64,000 nt of DNA from Coriaria nepalensis (lineage: Eukaryota; Streptophyta; Magnoliopsida; Cucurbitales; Coriariaceae): the NCBI GenBank assembly GCA_027186245.1, contig CP114495.1, forward strand, positions 4,479,001 through 4,543,000, in the 5' to 3' direction. Shown in pieces: positions 49,480-61,500 of this stretch. The notes under the pieces were generated by a model that ran no database searches, was not told where the DNA came from, and saw only the letters and a program-made list of their open reading frames with translations. The position numbers and the translations under genes were made by a program. Every line of letters begins with the position of its first letter. Position 1 is the stretch's first letter.

Positions 49480-50655
49480 CTAGCTACTTACAGACAACAA
49501 TGAAGGAATAGCAGATAAGTTAGGGGCTGTGTTTTTATCTGAAGCTTGGCTGCTGCTAAGTTTAGAGGAGGAAGAAGATGGTCTGCTAAAAGGCCTCATT
49601 GGGCTTGCAAAAGCCCAACCCCAGCTCTTATTCCGTCCGTTAACCCCTGGACGCGCAGGCATGGTAGTAGTACCCGGTTGCACTGTATTTCCTCTAACAT
49701 GGTCCTGATCAGCAGAGGTTGATGAGAACGATGAAGAAGATGAAGCAGTCAACATGAACCCACTAAACAATCCGCCGCATCTCACCCTCTCCTTCACTCC
49801 GCCTCCGCCGTGTTGATGGGAAGAACCCACCTTGCGTTTCCCTTCTCGTTGAGATTCAACCCTTCTAAGAGTACAGTCACCAAACCCGGTTGAAATCCTC
49901 TCGAAAAAATCGCCGGAAAAGCTCCGGCTGCCGCTCCCCACGGATCGAGATCTCGAAACCTTCCGCTCGAATGAAGAAGTCGAAGCCGACCCAGTATTTG
50001 GACTATTATCTTCTTCAACAGTAACATCATGCCTTGTTAGAGCACCACCGATCACGACGGAGCCCCCGCCTCCAGAAGCCGCGGTGGATGTGGGATCTCT
50101 GTCCATTTTTCTGGAAACTTCAGGCTTATAGAAAGAAAGGTGGAGAAAAGACCAGAACCCGTTTCGTTTACTAGGGTTAGAGGTGGTGGACTTGCTCCGG
50201 CTAAAAACAACGCTGTTTTGCGACGACGAAGTTACTGTTATCATCTTTTTCTTCCTAGAAGACAGAAAAGAGAAATTATTACGGCCCCGCCTAGTGTAAT
50301 ACTGATCATGATGATGATAATGACGTTCAGTACCAGTAGATGAAGAAGAGGCGCCATTAATAACAGTGTGAACGGCACCATGGATGTTAGATCTGAAAGG
50401 AGGCGAAGAGGAAGAGGAGGAAATGGAAGCTGCACGAACAGGAGGGAGAGAAATAAAGGTGGAAGAAGTAGAAGAAGAAGAAAATAGTTTTCCGAGCTTC
50501 TCTTGAAGGCAAAAGGCGCAGATCCCACCTGAGTTCTTTCCATAAGGATGGTTATTGCATGTCATGCCGATATCTCCCATGTCTTCTTCGCCGGCATCGG
50601 CGTCTCCGCCTTCAGCTCCGCCGCTACATGACCCTTTCATTGCGTCCATCGTCAT
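49480..50655 (-). CDS. Serine-rich plant protein of unknown function with a Cys/His N-terminal motif
   Basis: A single open frame of 391 residues from ATG 50,655; the open frame extends upstream but with no ATG, and ATGs at 50,649 and 50,640 are alternatives. An acidic Gly-rich lead is followed by CNNHPYGKNSGGICAFCLQE and KLGKLFSSS, a compact Cys/His motif that may bind zinc. The rest is very rich in serine and basic residues, with conserved-looking islands NGFWSFLHLSF, SRSRSVGSGSRSFSGDFFER, ISTGFGDCTLRRVESQREGK and KSWGWAFASPMRPFSRPS. There is no signal peptide or membrane segment. I recognise a plant-specific uncharacterised family pattern, not a known function. The CxxHP...GICAFCL pattern recalls the start of OCTOPUS-like DUF740 proteins but differs in detail. 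The frame is intact and composition strongly suggests a real gene. Confidence 0.85.
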   Translation of the reverse strand: MTMDAMKGSCSGGAEGGDADAGEEDMGDIGMTCNNHPYGKNSGGICAFCLQEKLGKLFSSSSTSSTFISLPPVRAASISSSSSSPPFRSNIHGAVHTVINGASSSSTGTERHYHHHDQYYTRRGRNNFSFLSSRKKKMITVTSSSQNSVVFSRSKSTTSNPSKRNGFWSFLHLSFYKPEVSRKMDRDPTSTAASGGGGSVVIGGALTRHDVTVEEDNSPNTGSASTSSFERKVSRSRSVGSGSRSFSGDFFERISTGFGDCTLRRVESQREGKRKVGSSHQHGGGGVKERVRCGGLFSGFMLTASSSSSFSSTSADQDHVRGNTVQPGTTTMPARPGVNGRNKSWGWAFASPMRPFSRPSSSSSKLSSSQASDKNTAPNLSAIPSLLSVSS

Positions 50656-50699
50656 AATCGTTACTGATGTGTTTCTTTCTGCATGCACTTATGCTACAT

Positions 50700-51900
50700 T
50701 CTTCGATGCGTTTTTCGCTTCTTAGTGAGAGAGAGAGAGAGTGAGAGAATGGGAGAATAAATGGTGGAAAGAAAGAATGGGAGAAGACTGGACTAGAGAG
50801 GTCATAAATTGGAAAAAGTTAAGGGAGTTGTGGAGAAAATTAGATAATAATAAATAAATAAAAAATAATTTTAAATATTGAATTCATTTTATAGCATTGA
50901 AAAGGATTTGAGAGAAGCGAAAGACAGAGATGAGTGATGATGAGGAGCGAGAAGAGTGAAGAGGGAGGGGCTGAGAGTTCCCATAGAGCACGTGGAGTTC
51001 TGACTTTTTGGCTACTGGCTTTCTGAAAAAGACAAAATAATGACAAAAAAAGGGTTAATGAGCTATCGAGTCTCATGAAAAATAATTATTTAATAAAAAG
51101 TATTTAATTTATTTTTCATAAATTATTTTTTATTTATTTTTTAAAATTAATCATAAAATATAAAATTACAAAATTACTCTCATCATTAATTTTTAATTCA
51201 TTCTAATATTAAGAAAAAAAAAATTTAAAATCTAACCAATTTTTTTTTTTAAATAGTCCGTTCAAAAACTTATATTTCATATTTGTGAATTTACTCAAAT
51301 TGATTATACTTTAATTCAATTAATTATTTTATCGGTAAACTTTTGAATTTTACTAATTCGAATGCGATTTAAATTTTAAACTTTTTGTTGTTAATTTCTT
51401 TTTGAATACTTAATTGATCATCAAAATTGAAATAAAAATATATATTCTTATTTATATTATGTTTATATGTAATTATTGTTTTACAATGTGTACAAAATAA
51501 TATATATTCAATACTCCATGACATGATTTGCCATCGGGTCATCGAGATTGTGATACCCCGTTCATCTTTTCGGTATAAAACATTAGTCTTTAAGTCATTA
51601 GACTAATAATAATAATAATGTATTTAAGTCTTTAAGTCGAGACGTACTCGATGCCTTCAATAGATGGAGTGCTCGACGCTATCAATAGGTGAAGTAATCG
51701 AAAGGCTCCACAGGCTCGACGCATCGACGTACTAAATGCCTTCAGATATGCGAAGTACTTAATGGGTCGACATGTAGGCATACTCAACCCATCGGATACA
51801 TCGGACCCATCGGGTTCTACATTTATTTTATTTTATTTTTTTAATTTTTTTCTTCTTTTAATTCAATATTACTGATTTTTATTTAATTTTTTTTATAGAA
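50700..51900. other. Promoter side of the serine-rich gene, then spacer
   Basis: 50,700-51,000 is the upstream region of the minus-strand gene and includes a GA-rich tract near 50,727-50,741. From 51,060 the sequence is AT-rich. 51,640-51,820 holds repeated CGACGYA/CATCGGA-like words similar to ones near 61,910, probably transposon-derived. No gene is seen. Confidence 0.5.
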
Positions 51901-52865
51901 ATGTGGAGTTTTTTTCATAATTATATGCGTCAATGGTGAATGAAAGGAGAGTGTGAAAAAATGAGAATCAAAATTCATGGTATTGACATTCAAATTACAA
52001 AGACGGATCAACTGGAGTTTCAGTAGAATCTAATATCACTCACAGTCAGTTGTTGGATATCATGTATAATTCTATCAATATTGATCAGAATGAATTTGGA
52101 TTGAAATTATCATACAAACCTATTTGTACATTGTGGTCCTCGCCGTTATATATAAAAAAATGACCAATGGTGAATGAAAGGAGAGTGTGAAAAAATGAGA
52201 ATCAAAATTCATGGTATTGACATTCAAATTACAAAGACGGATCAACTGGAGTTTCAGTAGAATCTAATATCACTCACAGTCAGTTGTTGGATATCATGTA
52301 TAATTCTATCAATATTGATCAGAATGAATTTGGATTGAAATTATCATACAAACCTATTTGTACATTGTGGTCCTCGCCGTTATATATAAAAAATGACCAA
52401 AATGTGAAGAGGTGCATCTGGGATTTGCAATGTAAAGAGGAAAAATCTCCACTATATGTTATGTTGCTTTCGAAGGTGGGAGGAGATTCATGTGGTAGAG
52501 AGTGTCATCAATTTTCTAACCCTTCTAATAGTTCATACTCTTTGTAGGAGTGATGTACCTCATATTGATAATCCTCAAGAGGATTATAGGAGTGACATAC
52601 ATGTGTTTGCTGCTATTAGTCATGATGATTTTTCTTAGAATGGTTAAGGTAATGACATTGAGGATGAGGATGCAGAAGAAAATGATGATGAAGAGACTGA
52701 GAATGCAAAAGAAAATGAATCACCAACTATGAATTCAGCTACCTGTTTGATTACTAACTATGAATCACCAAAGATTACTATGTGCATAGCACCAAGTTCC
52801 AAGAGAAATTCCAGGCCTATAATAAGGAGTCATATTTGGCTTGGTTGTTTGTACACTATAAATTG
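51901..52865 (+). pseudogene. MURA N-terminal fragment of a second Mutator-like element
   Basis: The plus strand encodes VSVESNITHSQLLDIMYNSI followed by NIDQNEFGLKLSYKP and QCKEEKSPLYVMLLSK. This is the same PB1-like domain as the MURA pseudogene at 47 kb but clearly diverged from it. An acidic Glu/Asp/Asn tract follows near 52,650-52,740, then SKRNSRPII. Stops and shifts break it, and no DNA-binding or catalytic part follows. It contains an internal 234-bp duplication. Confidence 0.75.
51931..52398. repeat. Nearly perfect 234-bp tandem duplication
   Basis: 51,931-52,164 and 52,165-52,397 are identical as far as I can read, apart from one A in the run near 52,155 (seven against six). The unit covers the start of the MURA-like fragment. 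Confidence 0.92.
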
Positions 52866-53009
52866 AGTTAAAAAAACCATACTATGTTTTCCATTGGGGA
52901 TTTAATTAATATTCCAGCTTTAACCATATTTTTTGAGCTAGAACCGTCAAAATATAATTCCCAAACCCAGTTCTCCACAGTCAATACTTTAAATACATCA
53001 CTGCAATCA

Positions 53010-54650
53010 TTTGGAAATATTCGGAATGATGATTAACTAGGAAATCAACCAAGGCCTAACCCTTTACCAATTTCTGAAGAACATATTGGAGACTGAATTC
53101 GGCTAAGGATAAGGCCCATTTTCCTATGTGTCCTTTGATAATTTGCTGAGACAACAAATATTTCACTAGATCGATACAAGTTTGACCAATACTTGAGTAT
53201 TAAGTTGGTAGTGTCTTAGCTTTGTGACCGCAAAGTATAGAGCTAAACAAAGCTTTTCGATTGAAGTATAACGTACCCCCATAGGGGTCAACACCCGACT
53301 AAGATAGTAAATGGCATGTTCATACTTTGCATCATTTTCTTGGGCTAAAAGGCACCCAACAGACTCAACAGTGGCCCATACATATAGCAGTATTGGTTGA
53401 CCTCGCACCGTTAGGGCCAGCACTAAAGGACTAGCCATATGTTGCTTAATGATCTAAAATGCTTCATGTTCTTCTTCAAGCCAAGCAAACTCTTCTTCTT
53501 GCTTTAATTTAAGCAAAGAGCTAACTGCTTGCATCTTCCCAGCAATATTAGATATGAGTCTTCTTAGGAAGTTGATTTGACCGATGAAACGTTGGAGCTC
53601 CTTCTTATTCCTTAGAGGTAGAGCCTTAGTAATGGCTTTTTTTCCGCACATATTAACCATATTACCTCTTTAATGAAATATGAATCCAAAGAAATTTCTA
53701 GACGATACCCTAAAAGCACATTTTAGAGGATTCATCATCAACTTATAAAGATGCATCTAATCTAATGTCTTTTTAAGATCGACCATATGATCAATGACTT
53801 TGATTATTTTCACCACCATGTCATCAATATAGACCTCCATGATAAGACCAATCAAATCATGGAATATAACGACCCACTCGATAAGGTGCCGACATTTTTT
53901 AATGCAAATGACATAACGACCCACTAGAATATGCTTGTAGCTCCGAGGCAAAGGAACATGGTCTTATACAAATCTTCATTGGCTATGCAGATCTGGTTAT
54001 ATTCGAAATGGCTATGCATTAACAACAAGAGTTTATACGTGACTACCCCACTTACCAGTAAATCGGTTACTGAGAGAGGATATTCCCTCTTCAAGGTAGC
54101 CAAATTTAGGTTGCAGAAATCAATGCCCACCCTTAACTTGCCATTATTTTTCACAACTGGCATGATGTTATACATCCATATGAATATCTTAAAATTTAAA
54201 TAAAGCCGGCTTTGTGCTGCCGCTCCACTTCGATTTTGACTTTAAGGGTTACCTCAGCAGACATCCGTCGCAGTAGTTGTTGGAAACGTTTATACCTAGG
54301 ATTGATAGACAATCGGTGTTCTACCAATGACTAATCCAAGTTGAGCATCTCTTGGTAATCCTGAGGAAAACAATCAAAGTAAGCCGACAATAACTCAATC
54401 ATTTCATTTCTCATTTGTATAAGAAGAAAACTACTAATATAGATCGACCGAGGATAAAAAATAGATCCTAACTTTACTTCTATTAATGGATCATATACAC
54501 CAACTTTTAAATAATCTAATTTTGATGGGCTCAGATCTAATTGATCCATGGTAAAATCTTCATCAGGTTTTTCTACTCGGCCATTAAGGTATTCCTCCAT
54601 CTCCAAGACCAAATATTTTCTCTCGACAGCCATTGTGGCAACTGCCACAT
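53010..54650 (-). pseudogene. Ty3/gypsy (Tat/Ogre-like) pol: RT and RNase H, decayed
   Basis: Read on the minus strand. A spacer before RT at 54,648-54,331 ends CFPQDYQEMLNLD. RT at 54,175-53,757 has NGKLRVGIDFCNLNLATLKR and the catalytic YIDDMVVK. The connection is at 53,660-53,454, with LQRFIGQINFLRRLISN. RNase H at 53,438-53,010 has AIYYLSRVLTPMGVRYTSIE, KLCLALYFAV and, past the frame end, QQIIKGHIGKWAL. The phrases are those of Tat/Ogre-type elements. Stops and a missing stretch of RT make it dead. An antisense Cys/His-free plus-strand frame is only a shadow. Confidence 0.82.
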
Positions 54651-54907
54651 CATGTTATTGGTAACTGTACTTCATTAGTTTTGTCTTCTTTTATTCGGCT
54701 ATAGTATCCACCGCATCAGGCCACTATGGTAGCCGTCGCATTAGGTTCTTTTACTCAACCATTATTGTTCTTCAATTCATTATATGTTGGATCAGGTCGG
54801 AATGGTATTAATGCTAGCATTTGTTTGGATTGCTCACCGTGCTACAATTCTAATGTTGAGACGATCCCAAATGCTTCCCCATCTGCCATTACTATCTTAA
54901 TTTGACC

Positions 54908-55970
54908 TGTTGACGAAAACAAATTTTCTCAAAGCATGTTGGCCGACTCGGGGGTTTAAGGCGGTTGAATGGCGACATAAAACATTGCAAGCCTATTGGT
55001 CTATTCCAATGATCATACATCGATGTTCTGATGTGAAGTGTCAGCGTGCCAAAAGTACAAAAATACTTAGAATTAAGTTAGAACTACTTCTAAGAAAAGC
55101 GCGTAAATGATAATATAGTAAATGACGATAAATTAAATAACATAGAATTTTAAAAAAAACCTATAAATGAAAAGTAATATAACTATATGAAATTAGAAGG
55201 GATTAAGGCAAACATAAAGCTAAAGGGTTCCAGATTCTTAAATACTAGATATACTGAGCTATAATAGTAAAATATAAAAAAGACAACTCACACGATGTAA
55301 TTGATATTGAACATTGAATGAGCGTTCAACTCAAATCATGTAAGCCAGAGCTTACAAGGCGATAGAGAGACCAAATGGTTTTGTGTGGGTTGATGCTTGA
55401 GATGCGGCTAAACTAAAAGACATCAACTAGTTTTGTGTGGGTTGAAGGTTGAAGTAAAATGGAAAAAAACTGTTTTCTTATGGGTTCATCATTTCCTTGA
55501 CGGCGAGTAGAGTCGATTTCTTGCTGGCTCCTTGTTGTTACTTAGTGAGGGAGGATGTGTCTTTAAAGTGAGTAGAACCGATTTTATGCGGGTTCTTTAC
55601 TTAGCAATGGAGGATGTGTCTTTATAAAAGAAATGAAACCTCTCTTACATGAAGCCAAGCAAAAGTACTTACCAAGGAAGTATATTTGGTGAGCAAGTTT
55701 ATGAGCCATTTTAATAAGTGTGACCAACTCTATTGCTTGGTGAGCAAGGTGAAGAAGCTTCTAAAAAATCCCTCTTCAAAGTCTAAAATTTAACATTTAG
55801 TCCTTGAAGAATTTATATCTTGGTGGAATGCCCTAAGCTTTTCCCTTTACGTAGCAACCTTTCAAATTTGCGGAAAACCCCCTTGAATTTGTAAAGTTCC
55901 CTCCTACTTTGTTTGAAAGCCTCTAAAAATAGAAAAAATGGACTAAAGGGAAATAAGGAAAGTGGCCAGT
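54908..55970 (-). repeat. Left (3') LTR of the nested gypsy element
   Basis: Aligns with 58,639-59,748 along its length. Shared words include GAATTAAGTTAGAACTACT, TACTGAGCTATAATAGTAAAAT, ATTGATATTGAACATTGAATGA and TATCTTGGTGGAATGC. Many substitutions and indels indicate old age. Confidence 0.75.
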
Positions 55971-55999
55971 TAGCCAATCTCAGCCACCCGATCCTTGGA

Positions 56000-58300
56000 T
56001 GATCGGCCAGTCCTTGGCTGACTGAACATTGATGGTGGGCCCAATTGGCTGATCGGTCCAAGAGGTAATGCTGATTTTGTCCATTTTTGGCGAATTTGCC
56101 TTCTTTTTCGATTGATTTAATCGATTGATTTTAGGATTTTTTTCTACATTATCCATCACGTGTGAAAATGATATTTTTGACATTAACAAATTACCCCACT
56201 TTAATCCGTGTTGAATAAATATGAAAATAGAAGGAGTAAATGACACAACTACTCTTGAATCTTCTAATAAGATGACCCCTTTTTCTTTATTTTCGACTTC
56301 TAAATCGCATAACCTTCCCTCATCCAGTTCCCCTATTCGGATGTTAAGGTACTCCTCTATTTGTCAAGTGAAATATTTCCTCCCGATAGCTGCTATGACA
56401 ACTGTCGAGTCTAACCGTTGCTCCCAGCTAATCATGAGACACTTCTTCAATTCTTGCTTCAGCCAAGTGAGGCCGAAATAGGATGATTGCTAGCATTCAG
56501 TTAGTTGACTGGTTGTATGGCTGACTGATTGCTTCCCTAGGGTCTATATTGATCTAGTTATGTATGTCGCCATAGTGAGGCGTTTGGCTGATGGACCCCG
56601 AGTTGTTCTGCCTTTTAACAAGAACTAATTTCAAACGGTCGATAGACATTTGATAACAACCCACCTATTTAGTCCTTCTATCGGTTAAAATCTCAAATCG
56701 GCAATGGTAGTATTAGCCTTAGTGGGAAAAGTGTTCAAGTCCATGCCTATAGTGAGTTCTTTCCTGAAACTCATGAGCCCTTTATCGATCCGATCGTGGA
56801 TACTTTACCTGAATACAAAGTGATTATTCATGCAATGGTAGAATGAATTATCATACTTGTAATCTTCCTTTCCACGTACTCTTTAGCTGATGGAAATTTT
56901 TGGTATGGCAGAATTTTAAACTTGTTATTTTTCAATAAAATGTCAAAAATTTCACTTGCCTTGTTCATATTTAAGGAATAGATGCTATCTTTCTCATGAG
57001 GGAACCTTTCAGCCATCTTACGGCTTCTAGTCTTGCAGGGAGCCTAGAAAATGATCTATTTGCCACCGATTATTTCGGCAACACCCAAATCATAGTTAGG
57101 ATTATGGTAATAGGCCTATGCCAATGGCCCCTTTCTAAAGGTCTCATCTTTCAACAACCATTTGTATCTAGCCGCTTTGGTGGAGAGCTCAAAAGAACCC
57201 CATAATTTCATTCTTTCAAATTTATTTCATAGCTTAGTATCCATACCATTAATGGAAACTTAATGAATTCATGCTCGAGTAGAGCTACATGGTAGTGGTT
57301 CCTCATACGCTTGAACCAAGACACGAAACCTTCAGCTGATTCCCTTGTTTATTACAATAGATAAGATGAATCGGCCACAATGACTTCTCTCCGATTTTGA
57401 TAAAATTGGGTACCAGCCTGGTATATCAAGCAAAAGCTTTTCCAATCAAGGAATTAGTTAACCATCGTACTTGCAACATGTCGTATGCACCGACCTCCCT
57501 ACACTAAATGATGAAGTGGCTGATGTGCCATACGATCGACTAATTAGGGTTATCTCTAGAAAATAAGGTGACATTTGGGACCTCATATCCGTTAGGGAAA
57601 AGTTCCCAATCAATCTCCTTGGGATATAGTTTGTGATACATCGGCTGAGGTAGCTACCTAGTAGTTGGACCACAAATGTCTTGTATAATGTTATACAATT
57701 ATTGTCAGTCTACTAGCTACTGTAACTAATTATCCAGTCTCGGTGGTTGGGGTCCACCATAGGTGGTTTCACAGGTGGATAAAATAAAATGTTTGTCTGC
57801 GGTGCACTGGCCCATTGATGGATTATGGGTGGCATATTAGGAACGGTTGGTTATTCATCATACATCGCCCAATAAATTAGTTGAGATGGTGGGTACGGGT
57901 TGGCTACCCCTCCATTCTATCGGATTAATGTTCAAAAAGGTAAGGCCACTAATTGGCATGTTAGGTGGCCTAGCTTACTGGGGTTATCCGGTGGCCATTG
58001 GTAGATCATCAGCTTTTGGTGATAAGACTATAGATGGTTCAGCCAAGTCATCAGCGTGGGGGCTAACGACCTGCTCTCTACGACGCTCTTGCTATTGGGA
58101 TAACTCATAGTAATTATTGAGTTTCTTTCCCAACATATCAAAGCATTCGGCCATATAGGCTAAAATTTCAACCGCCTAGGCATCGGATTTATCCCTAATT
58201 TCAAGGAGTTAGACAGCCATTGACTCGGGCTTCTATGATAGACAACTCGAATTAGCTGATGTGGGTAAAATCAGGAGTGTAATCGGGTGATTTAGCTTAT
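56000..58300 (-). pseudogene. Gypsy gag remnant of the nested element
   Basis: Minus-strand blocks fit the C-terminal half of a Tat-type gag: GKAFAWYTRLVPNF near 57,410, LSTKAARYKWLL near 57,180 and EIFDILLKNNKFKILPYQKF near 56,930. 56,330-56,420 repeats the pol start seen at 54,571-54,655. There are many stops and no complete frame. Confidence 0.55.
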
Positions 58301-58638
58301 TGATGTTCTTCATTCAGATGCTTCATCTCGGTCGAGATTCCTGTAATCTCATGCCTGTTAGTTAGCTTTACATATCGAACAATTTATGGTGAGTTGAGAT
58401 TCCGATGAGAAGGCAGAAATTTCAACTGATCACTACCAATGGTGGCAACTAGAACTCTTGCTACCTCGACTTGCTATACAGATCAAACGATTCAGGTGGG
58501 CCAGAAGGCCATTGAGGAAGCGGCATTTTTTGGCTGATCGTCCCCCGACTTGATTTTTTCCGAAACTCTAACTTCTGAGCTAGCGCTGATATATATCAGT
58601 ATCAAAATAGTAATCCATCCACAAGCATGCCAATTTTT

Positions 58639-59748
58639 TGATGTAGATAATTTTCTTGGCTCACACTGGTTGACTTAGGGGTTCAGGGTGGTTAACTGGT
58701 GATAGAAAAAATCGCAAGGTTATCTATATGTTCCAATGAGATCACTTTGATGTGCTAATGTGAAGTGCGGGCATGGTAGAAGTATAAACATACTTGGAAT
58801 TAAGTTAGAACTACTCTCAAGAAAAGCGCGTAGATGGCAATAAAGTAAAAGATGATAAATTAAATAACAATAAATTTAAAGGAAAGCGTATAAATGGAAA
58901 GTAATCTGACTGCATGAAAGTAAAGGTGATTACAATGAACAGAAAGCTAAAGGATTCGAGATTTTTGGATACTATATCTACTGAGCTATAATAGTAAAAT
59001 TTATGAAAGACAACTTACGGGATGAAATTGATATTGAACATTGAATGAGCGTTCATTTCAAATCATGTAAGCTAGAGCCTTTAGAGTGATAGATGGTCCA
59101 ACCAGTATTATGTGGGTACATACTTGAGATGCGGCCAAACTAAAAGACATAAAATCGATTTTGTGTAGGTTGAAACTTAAAGTAAAGGAGGGAAGAACCA
59201 GTTTCTTACGGGTTCTTTTTTCTAATATCGAGTACAGTTGATTTCTTGCATACTTCTTGTCATTATTTAGGAAGGAATGATGTGTTGTTGAGATAAGTAA
59301 AACCGATTTTGTGCGGGTTTTTCATCCTGTTAGGTAGCGGCCTAGAACAAATTTTATGTAGGCTCTTAGTTGTGCCTTTTCTCTTCAATTTAGGCCGCTA
59401 TTTATAGAGGAAATGAAATCTCTCTTACTTGAAAGCCAAGCGAGAATACTTGTTAAGTAAGCTTACTTGGTGAGAAAATTTAGGAGCCATTTTAGGAAAT
59501 TGAACCAACTTTATTGCTTCTTTAGTAAGGTGAATAAGCTTTTGGAAAATCCTTTTTTAAGTCCGAAATTTTTAATTTAGTCTTTGAAGAATTTCTATCT
59601 TGGTGGAATGCTCTAACTAAGCATTTCCCTTTGGGAAGAGACCCTTTAAATTTGCTAAGAATCCCTTTAAATTGGTCAAAGTTCCCTCATACTTTACTAG
59701 AAAGCCCTAAAAACTTGTAAAACAGGATTGAAGGGAAACGCGGCCGAC
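58639..59748 (-). repeat. Right (5') LTR of the nested gypsy element
   Basis: Partner of 54,908-55,970. It begins TG at the left edge, next to the primer-site-like TTGGCATGCTTGTGG on the minus strand. The right end is uncertain by about 20 bases because alignment fades in GCGGCC. Confidence 0.7.
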
Positions 59749-59799
59749 CGGTCCATGGAGGAGGGGAAAAGGTTTTACTTCTCCCTTAGCTATTTCAAC

Positions 59800-61500
59800 C
59801 TTGTCTCTATTCCAAAACAACAAGACTTTGTGCAAAGAGGACAGTATACAAGAGTTAGAATATATTTTATCCTTGTAGGGCACTATAAGAAGTGATCATA
59901 TCGACCACAAAGAGTGCACCCGAATATGGTTTTATTCCGACCATCATCTCTAGAGGCAGAACCCCTCTCATGTTTGAGACGCCTTTGATAAAATATATGA
60001 TAATTACCTCTATAGGAATAAGATCTTTCACCGATTTGTCCAAAACTTTCATCATCTTGGATGACAGGATCTTGATCACTACCCCCTTATCCACAATATT
60101 TGGTCGATCAGAGTACCTTCCAATTATATCTTGATATACAAAGGTTTGATGTTGAAAGATATTTGGTGGGAGGTTTTTCGAAAATAACCTCCTTTGAACG
60201 ATCGACTTCAATGGATACAATGACAGAACTCACCGTCTCATTCAATCTTGGGATTGATGGGAGCTTAAGTAGGGCTTCTTCGTCTCAACTTTTATCATTT
60301 TCATCAAGTAAGATGCGCATGTTACACTAAAAATCCGTTGGTAAACTTATTGTATTATAATCTAAACAAACTAGGATAGTTCTGATCATCACTTCTTCTT
60401 TGGGAAGCAGCTCAATGGGCCAAGCTGAATCATTGTCGTCATCCTCATATGAGGAATCAACTTCATCTAGTAAAGCATTTATGGTGTTGATGTCAAATTT
60501 GGCTTTAACATTGGCTGGATGAGATGCCATGGTGTTGCTCCCATTATTTACGAATTTTCTTTTCCTCTAGGAAATTTGGGATGTTCTAGCCATTTCCAAA
60601 CTGATTGGCTTGGTTTGAGCATAACAATCATATGAGACCTCCTCTGCACGACATATGAAGCTTTTATAGAAAGGCCGACCATTTAAGCCCCAAGATGGTC
60701 AAATGACACATTATTTTTGTATGCCAATCCGGATGTGGATATAAATAAGCCTATGGTATACATGATTGGGCGGGCATAGGAACATAATGAAAATTGACCC
60801 AACAGTCAATTCGGTCGATATGTACTCATTCTAGCCTGGTGGGCCATTTGTACATGATTCATCATGCCATTCTAGATGTTGATTTAAGTTGCATCCTGTC
60901 GACTACTCCATGTCTTGCCAAGTTCTCACTAAATTAGGCAGAATCTTGGTATTCCAGGTGAAAGCCTGCCCAATTAACGAGTTGGCAAATAATCAATTCC
61001 ATGGTCTATCATTTTCACCAACCTCTCTACATTGTACGGTGAAACGGCCGATGTGCACTACGATTTACTGATTAGGATCATCACTTGAGAGTAGGGTCAA
61101 GTTTGTAACTCTATATTCTCGAGAGAAAGGTTCACAATTAATTTCCTTGGGATAAGATTTGTGGTACATATGATGAGGTGGATGCTGGTAGCTAGTTCGT
61201 AAATGTCTTATACTATTATGCAGCTATTCTTGGTCCACTACCGACTGCATGGGAACTACCGGCTTTGGTGGTTGCTGGGCCGCCATAAGTGGTCATATTG
61301 GCATCTAATTTGCATGTCCGACTACGGTTCGCCGACCCTTGGTTAAGACATAGGCAAAAAATCGGTGATGGCCTATGGTTCCCCTTATATCGGCCATACT
61401 TGGGGCTAAAGTAGTGGATGAGGGTTTGCTGCCACAGTTGCACCTCCATCTCTTTTGGAATGTTGTCTAGGAGGTGGCAGTGGCCGATTAGCTTATTGTG
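59800..61500 (-). pseudogene. Gypsy gag-protease remnant of the outer element
   Basis: On the minus strand, 60,530-60,327 encodes a pre-protease stretch. 60,220-59,867 has VLDKSVKDLIPIEVIII, MRGVLPLEMMVGIKPYSGAL and FVVDMITSYSALQG, the protease-end pattern of Tat-type pol. Just beyond in another frame are SSLHKVLLFWNRDKVEI. 60,600-61,500 holds gag fragments that can be lined up with 57,400-57,700, for example the CTTGGGATA..TTTGTGGTACAT stretch. Stops and shifts are frequent. Confidence 0.65.

Larger units (their letters stand above)
54908..59750 (-). mobile_element. LTR-bounded gypsy element, apparently nested in another
   Basis: Direct repeats of about 1.06-1.11 kb (54,908-55,970 and 58,639-59,748) flank a 2.7-kb middle holding a minus-strand gag remnant and a small piece of pol start near 56,200-56,460. 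No RT lies between the repeats. On both outer sides lies other gypsy sequence in the same direction (pol at 53.0-54.65 kb, gag-protease at 59.8-61.5 kb), so this element probably inserted into an older relative. Just inside the right LTR, on the minus strand, TTGGCATGCTTGTGG resembles the TTGGCGCCGTCTGTGG type of primer site. Confidence 0.65.
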
